DNA from: Pelargonium cotyledonis
Taxonomy: Eukaryota; Streptophyta; Magnoliopsida; Geraniales; Geraniaceae
Direction of reading: 5' to 3'
DNA length: 28,272 nt
Assembly: GCA_036897625.1 (NCBI GenBank)
Contig: JAYMTA010000467.1
Span: forward strand, 1 to 28,272
Every line of letters starts with the position of its first letter. Position 1 is the stretch's first letter. Both the position numbers and the translations under genes were made by a program. The notes below the pieces were generated by a model. The model made no database searches and had not been told where the DNA came from. It was given only the letters and a program-made list of their open reading frames with translations. Positions 23,801-28,272 of the stretch are shown in pieces.

Positions 23801-26800
23801 GTGAGGGGGAGTGTTGAAGTGGGTGAAATAAGTCCCACATCGGTTAAATATAAAGTGAAAAATGGTAAATATAATGGTGTAAGTGAAACCCTACTAACAA
23901 AGTTGACATTTTAGTAGTGTAAGCCAAAACCATTGTATTTAGCCCGTTATAAAATTTAACAGTGTTTAATGATCAAAATTGGTATTAGATATGGAAGTTG
24001 TGTAGTTTTGTTTTTAATTTGTTGTTAATGATTATTCATTATATAATTGAAAATTTAACACACATATATAAATTATAATATATATCTATTTTAACTATAA
24101 GTACCCTTCTGTAGCCGTATTCTGGCATTTTGAAAAATAATGGTACCAGGTATGGACCGTATCGGGTACTCGTACCCATATTTGTGTTTCATTGGTTCAG
24201 TGTTGTGCGTATTATTTTGGTTGTTTAACTAAGAGTAAATTATCATGTCCTTCCTCATGGTTTTTTTTACAAACTAGGGACCATACCACGTATATGGCAT
24301 AACCCTTGGTTCTTATTGCTTATAAAATGCTAACATCGTCCAAATGTGGATTCATTCAAATATTTTTTTTCAATCACTTGAGTAGTAAATATTTTCAGAC
24401 CCCCTTGTAAAATTTTGATCCATTGCACGGCCATCTTTGCCCCTTCCTTTGGGTAGAGGATATGAACCAAGCTACCCAGGCTTGGCTTATTAAAAGCTCC
24501 ACTCAGCTCACGAGCCAAGATTGAGTAGTAAATATTTGTATTGAATATTGATTTAATACCTTTAATTTATATAACACCAAAATAAAATATTTTAATTGAT
24601 TAATAAGACGACCTGAGCTCAAATTTATTGGACATAATCGTGGTACTCTTTCTAAGAAAAAATTGCAGGTTTATCTGTCTATTACAGAATGTTAGGTAAG
24701 TGGGAGCAGAGAAAAGTTAAATACCCCAGCCTTGTGAAGACTGGAGAGATCATGCTAGTTTTTACTTTTTAACTAAACAACTATGAGGGCAATGTCAATT
24801 AAGTCACCTTGACTCTGTCACACTCACTACCACCTGTGAATTTAGGTTCTTCCATGATAAATATAAACCATATCATGGGATCTCTTATTAATGCCACACC
24901 TCATAATCTCACTAGCTCCTGAGAATTTAAGTTCTTCTTGATGCTATATACAACCTATATCACGACATCTCTCACGGACACTCTCATCTTCTCAACTTTT
25001 TTTTTTTGGATAGGCAATACCAACAACATATGAAAAGATGCTCGAACTTGAGACCTCGAGGGGACCAAGTGCCTTAAAACGCTCTCCCCAATTTTGTTGG
25101 TTCATCTTCTCAACGTATTCGTGTCCGATATGATTCTGACACTTGGACACTATTTGGATACATGTCCCCCAATTTTTATAATAATGTTTTCAAGAGGACT
25201 TGTGTAAGACACCTTACGTATCTCCCGTGTTTTTCTTCTTAAAATGAGTTATTTGAACGAGTTCGATCTCCAAAAAACATTGATAAACATGAATTGATGT
25301 AACTTATATATGAACTAATATAAAAAAAGTATTATTTGTCATTTATTATTATTGAATGTATTCTTCGTGTGTCGTGTCTATGATTTTATAAAATATGTGT
25401 CGCCGTATTATACTGTTATTTTGTATCCGTTTCTATGCAACATAGTGCCACACTTGTAATGTAGGTTTACACATGAACTCTTTGATTTGGGTGCAGGGAG
25501 TGCTGGAGGCCGTTCGAATTAGTTTGGCAGGTTATCCCACTCGAAGGACTTATATGGAGTTTGTGGATCGGTTTGGACTTTTGGCTCCAGAATTTATGGA
25601 TGGAAGGTGATTTTAATAACAGTTCGTTGATAGTGTTTAATGATATTTTTAGTTACTATGCACATAGTTTATCTAGTTATGTTATCTTTGTTATTTTGCA
25701 GCTCTTTTTTGTCTAACTGACGCATGATACTTCCCTTTGAATTAATTTTGTATTTATCCAGTTGTGATGAGAGAGCCATGACGGAGAAAATTTTGCAAAA
25801 GTTAAAGCTTGAAAATTTTCAGGTATGTAATTGGCTGTTTAGCATCTTTTCTGTTTTTTAATTGCCAACTGGCTGAATGATCACAATTTTCTTTTGTAGT
25901 TGGGGAGGACAAAGGTGTTTCTTAGGGCTGGCCAGATAGGGATTTTGGACTCTCGACGTTCAGAGGTTCTAGATAGTGCTGCCAAACGTATTCAGCGCAG
26001 GTTACAGACTTTTATTGCACACAGGGATTTCATTGCAGTGAGGGGTGCTGCTGTTGCTGTCCAAGCTTATTGTAGAGGTGTTTATACCTTCCGTCTCTGA
26101 ACTTTCTCATGTTTACCATTTTTTGAAAGTTTTTTATTCCTTAGTCTTTCATTGTAAATTCTTAAAACATTATCCATAACAAGTGACAATTTTGGAAATT
26201 AATTAATTTAACAGGTAGGGTTTAGATTATTTCTAGCCTGTATTTGAACCAATGAACCCAGCACCATATCCTTTGACATTCCATGCTGGAAATACTTCTC
26301 TTTCTAGCCTTTAAGCATTATGTTATCCCTTTGGCATCATTTTTCATGCTCAAGAACTTTGTGTTTGATGTTGCCGTTAGTACTTAGTATCAAGTTTACC
26401 ACTTCCAAATCCAGTTGCTATCTTCACTTGCATCTATAACCCTACCAACGTCTGTTGCCTTAAAGCTCTAGCACACTATCCTAAGGTCATTACTCGTTAC
26501 CTTAACATTCTTCTTAGTTATTAAGATATGTATTTGTGTGTGTGTGTGTGTTTGTACACTATCCTCGTAAGGTCATTACTCGTTACCTTAACATTCTTCT
26601 TAGTTATTAAGATGTATATGTATGTGTGTGTGTGTGTGTGTGTAGTCAAAGAAACCTATTAATATTAACCATGTGAAGTCTGAGATTTTTTATTTTTTTA
26701 ATCACTTTTTGTGTTATTAGGGTTCTGAAACTTATTTGTTATTGATTTTGCAGGATCCCTTGCACGAAAGAAGTATATGGTGAAACGTGAGGAGGCAGCT

Positions 26801-28258
26801 GCTACTACAATACAGAAATATGTCCGCAGCTGGCTATTAAGACGAGCTTATGTGAAACTGTATTTTGCCACTATTATTATACAGTCCATAATCCGTGGTT
26901 TTTCAATTCGCCAAAGATTCTTGCACAGAAAGAAACATAGAGCTGCTACTCTAATCCAGGTATGCTTCATTTAGTTGAGTTGATACTGCTGTGGTATTAC
27001 ATGTAGTCTGTATCTGTTACAGTCCTTGATTCTTGTTGAAGTGGGTGAAATAAATCCCACATTGGGTAAATAGGAAAAAATAAGCAATACATATAATGAT
27101 GCAAGTGAAACCCTACTAGTAAGGTTGACCTCTTAGTAGTGGAAGCCCAAGCCATTATGTGTAACCTATTATCAAAATTAACATGGTATCAGAGCCAGGT
27201 TTGGGCCTGTTTATGTTGCCTCCCCACCTTTTAGTAGTGGAAGCCCAAGACATTATGAGTAACCTATTATCAAATTTAACAATTCTTTTGTGTGGCTTTT
27301 ATGTATTAAGGTCTTTATGCATTAGGTTCTGTCAGGGGAATAGGCAGGCTATCTGCCAAACTGGGCTTATTTTATCATTGAAATGAAAACTGAAAAAGGA
27401 AGTTGCTTCTTTTTATTTCCGTTTCTGAGACATTTTTGTATACTTCTTTACAAAATTAATTAAACTAAACTCAGAACTAAAAAAAGCTGGTTGAATGCCT
27501 ACAGATTCCATGTTATATGAATAACCAGTGTCACAAATGACTGTTTAATTACTCTCTCTTTTCTACATAAAGTATACTCTAAATTACTTTTAAAAAGCCA
27601 ACACGTGACACAAAATGAGTAGATGAATTATTAGGTACCTGTAATGGACAGTATATTATATTTCCCATTTCTCTCGCCATTTTTTAATAATCATGGACTT
27701 GTTTTGCATGCTCGTCACGTGGAAACCTTTATGCTTGGCCACTTGTCTTATCTTTTTCTTTTAGTTTTCACCCGTGTTATGGATTTGATTCAAAATTGTT
27801 AAAATTATTGATCATTACTTAATTTAGAAATTGAGCTCTTGTTGTGTGTGTGTTTTTGTGCCATAGATGTTCTGTACTTGATGTGTCTGGTCCATTCTGT
27901 CTGCAATTTTATTAAGATGCTCTATTTCCTTGCCTAGGCTTGTTGGAGACTCCACAAATTCCGAGAAGCTTTCCGTCATCATCAAGCATCTATAATAAAG
28001 GTGCAATGTCTTTGGAGAAGAAAACTGGCGAAGAGAGAGTTTCGTAGACTTAAACAAGTGAGAATAATCTTTTCTATTTTTTGGTTTCGTGCTGTTTGTT
28101 TGTGTGTAATAAAACTGTATTTTATATTCATTACCCTTTCATGCATTCACTCTTGACAGGAGGCAAATGAAGCAGGTGCCTTACGTTTAGCAAAGACTAA
28201 ACTTGAGAAGCAGCTGGAAGATCTCACATGGCGGTTGCCTCTAGAGAAAAGAATGCGG
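14852..28258 (+). CDS. XI-F: Class XI myosin heavy chain, XI-F-like, exons 1-22 (3' partial)
   Basis: Actin-based motor that moves organelles and vesicles. Exons: 14852-14971, 15059-15205, 16216-16361, 16500-16656, 16833-16891, 18471-18627, 18816-18965, 19076-19212, 19583-19729, 19838-19939, 20344-20401, 20492-20593, 21008-21045, 21141-21267, 21354-21527, 22859-22990, 25497-25606, 25762-25822, 25900-26077, 26754-26959, 27938-28057, 28160-28258. They join in frame to 909 codons with no stop. SH3-like start [17 protein letters not shown]-loop GESGAGKT (153-160); switch I NDNSSRFGKF (about 206-215); switch [10 protein letters not shown] (430-437); [11 protein letters not shown] actin-interface region (exon 16); converter; six IQ motifs from about 735 to 870 for calmodulin-like light chains; coiled-coil start [20 protein letters not shown] (from 877). 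The coiled coil and cargo-binding DIL/globular tail lie beyond the window. XI-F assignment rests on remembered features such as GFECF and the C-terminal neck. ATG 14852 fits the family N terminus. Confidence 0.93.
16892..18470 (+). other. Myosin intron 5 (1.58 kb)
   Basis: Bounded by a GTAGG donor and a GAGGCAG acceptor that splits the switch I serine codon AG|T. It contains the solo LTR at 17263-17408; the rest is AT-rich with nothing recognised. Confidence 0.85.
17258..17413 (+). mobile_element. Solo LTR of the TRIM family with perfect 5-bp target duplication
   Basis: An LTR of 146 bases (17263-17408) starts TGTTGAAGTGGGTG and ends TTTCACA. It is flanked by GGATT at 17258-17262 and GGATT at 17409-17413. 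It shares GGTGCAAGTGAAACCCTACT and TTTTAGTAGTGGAAG blocks with the elements at 23423 and 27034. No internal region is left, so two LTRs of a former element probably recombined. It is in sense orientation within myosin intron 5. Confidence 0.85.
21268..21353 (+). other. Myosin intron 14 with a GC-AG boundary
   Basis: Conserved protein sequence SHYAGK|VTYQT requires the exon to end at the AAG of 21265-21267 and resume at GTCACT (21354). The intron therefore starts GCATGT and ends TTTGTAG. GC donors after an AAG context are the known minor class still handled by the major spliceosome. No nearby GT keeps frame and the conserved residues. Confidence 0.85.
21528..22858 (+). other. Myosin intron 15 (1.33 kb) with repeat-derived inserts
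   Basis: Contains the AGGCGC-rich island at 21823-21903 and, around 22085-22105, an ATAAATAGG TATA-like sequence in a context that resembles a promoter within an LTR. There is also a (TA)n tract near 22356-22370. No element ends could be paired, so no element is called. Confidence 0.6.
21823..21903 (+). repeat. GC-rich AGGCGC/GCCTC island
   Basis: The sequence alternates AGGC/GGCGC and GCCTC motifs (CTTGAGGC, AAGGCGCAC, TTGAGCCTC, GAGGCGCGCCTCA) with partial self-complementarity inside a very AT-rich intron. Similar segments recur as dispersed repeats in plant genomes, to my recollection. The family is not identified. Confidence 0.4.
23423..23572 (+). repeat. 5' LTR of the TRIM
   Basis: Begins TGTTGAAGTGGGTGAAATAA, carries a TCCCAC-TCGG motif common near LTR starts in plants, and ends directly before the primer-binding site. 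Confidence 0.88.
23573..23584 (+). promoter_or_regulatory. Primer-binding site (initiator tRNA-Met type)
   Basis: TGGTATCAGAGC lies immediately 3' of the 5' LTR. This is the standard plant LTR-element site that pairs with the 3' end of initiator tRNA-Met to prime minus-strand DNA. Confidence 0.9.
23592..23660 (+). repeat. Partial third LTR copy inside the TRIM interior
   Basis: GAAGTGTGTGAAATAAGTCC through CTAAATATAATGGT matches about the first 70 bases of the LTRs and then stops abruptly. It sits just after the primer-binding site, in the same orientation. It may come from template switching during reverse transcription or recombination between copies. Confidence 0.8.
23801..23811 (+). promoter_or_regulatory. 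Polypurine tract of the TRIM
   Basis: GTGAGGGGGAG lies directly before the 3' LTR start at 23812, the normal place for the plus-strand primer. Confidence 0.8.
23812..23961 (+). repeat. 3' LTR of the TRIM
   Basis: Starts TGTTGAAGTGGG and ends TTTAACA; 150 bases, the same length as the 5' LTR, differing at about 13 sites by eye. Confidence 0.88.
26474..26643 (+). repeat. Tandem duplication of about 85 bp with (GT)n tracts in myosin intron 19
   Basis: Two direct copies, about 26474-26555 and 26556-26643, share CACTATCCT, AAGGTCATTACTCGTTACC and TTAACATTCTTCTTAGTTAT. Each is followed by a (TG)n run of differing length. The copies are nearly identical, so the duplication looks recent, and the GT runs suggest slippage or unequal crossing-over. 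Confidence 0.9.
27029..27286 (+). mobile_element. Internally deleted TRIM copy with perfect target duplication
   Basis: A full 150-bp LTR (27034-27183, TGTTGAAG to TTAACA) is followed by a TGGTATCAGAGCC primer-binding site (27184-27196), about 30 bases of interior, and only the last about 54 bases of a second LTR (27228-27281). The flanks are ATTCT (27029-27033) and ATTCT (27282-27286). The perfect duplication shows both outer ends are original and the loss is internal. It is the same family as the elements at 17263 and 23423, sense to myosin, in intron 20. Confidence 0.88.
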
Positions 28259-28272
28259 GTAAAACTTTTCTT

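Larger units (their letters stand above)
23418..23966 (+). mobile_element. Complete TRIM (miniature LTR retrotransposon) in myosin intron 16
   Basis: Two 150-bp LTRs (23423-23572 and 23812-23961) enclose a 239-bp interior. The interior begins with TGGTATCAGAGC, the classic initiator-tRNA-Met primer-binding site, and ends with the purine tract GAGGGGGAG. The LTRs start TGTTGAAG and differ at about 13 positions by eye, pointing to an insertion a few million years old under usual plant rates. Flanks are TTGTT and GTGTT, a 4/5 match to a target duplication. The interior codes for nothing convincing, as is normal for TRIMs, which move using proteins from larger elements. It also carries a partial extra copy of the LTR start. 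Orientation is sense to myosin. Confidence 0.88.
22991..25496 (+). other. Myosin intron 16 (2.5 kb), longest in the window
   Basis: Separates LRCG and GVLEAVRI, both highly conserved, with a GTAGAC donor and GTGCAG acceptor. It hosts the complete TRIM at 23423-23961. The remainder (23962-25496) is AT-rich with decayed repeat-like fragments, including a stretch near 24400-24520 and one near 25005-25085, that I could not assign to a family. Confidence 0.85.

Noticed and set aside
23544-23804. 86-codon + strand open frame as a gene
   Set aside because: It runs across the LTR end, primer-binding site and interior of the TRIM; it is a chance frame in a non-coding element.
24400-24520. Minus-strand open frame reading [16 protein letters not shown] as a gene
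   Set aside because: Short, deep within an intron and more like a decayed dispersed repeat than a protein domain.
25005-25085. SINE-like segment with a GCTCGAACTTGAGACC motif resembling a box B
   Set aside because: No matching box A at the right distance, no tail and no target duplication were found.

Overview
This is nuclear DNA from a flowering plant, most likely a eudicot. Two large genes, each split into many exons with GT-AG introns and AT-rich intron and spacer sequence, lie head to tail on the + strand. About 7 kb of transposon-derived spacer separates them. No bacterial, organellar, CRISPR or complete RNA-gene features were seen.

Region 1 (1-7907) is the ERECTA leucine-rich-repeat receptor kinase gene. 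All exons from the second to the last are present: 26 exons coding for about 953 residues. They include the run of 72-base LRR exons, the membrane segment, an apparently intact kinase domain and the C-terminal tail. The first, signal-peptide exon was not found and probably lies upstream of the window.

Region 2 (7908-14260) is the spacer. After the ERECTA 3' flank comes a heavily decayed Ty1/copia pol fossil on the minus strand (about 8390-10390). A featureless AT-rich stretch follows. Next is a 1.19-kb element with long terminal inverted repeats (11318-12509) that carries a piece of a host tetraspanin gene, i.e. a Pack-MULE-like gene capture. The last piece is a decayed L1-type LINE fragment (about 12870-14260) that keeps a DUF4283-like ORF1 and a 3' end but lacks ORF2.

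Region 3 (14260-28272) holds the promoter, leader and first 22 coding exons of a class XI myosin most like Arabidopsis XI-F. The window contains the whole motor domain, six IQ motifs and the start of the coiled coil (909 codons); the rest lies beyond the right edge. Three introns carry members of one family of miniature LTR elements (TRIM type, 150-bp LTR), all in the sense direction. One is complete with primer-binding site and polypurine tract, one is a solo LTR with a perfect 5-bp target duplication, and one is internally deleted with a perfect 5-bp target duplication. One myosin intron appears to use a GC donor.

The two host genes have unrelated roles: extracellular peptide signalling in organ shape and stomatal patterning, versus actin-based organelle and vesicle transport. 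Nothing in the sequence suggests they work together. I found no new biological system. The most interesting items are the tetraspanin capture and the set of related TRIM insertions in three states within one gene.
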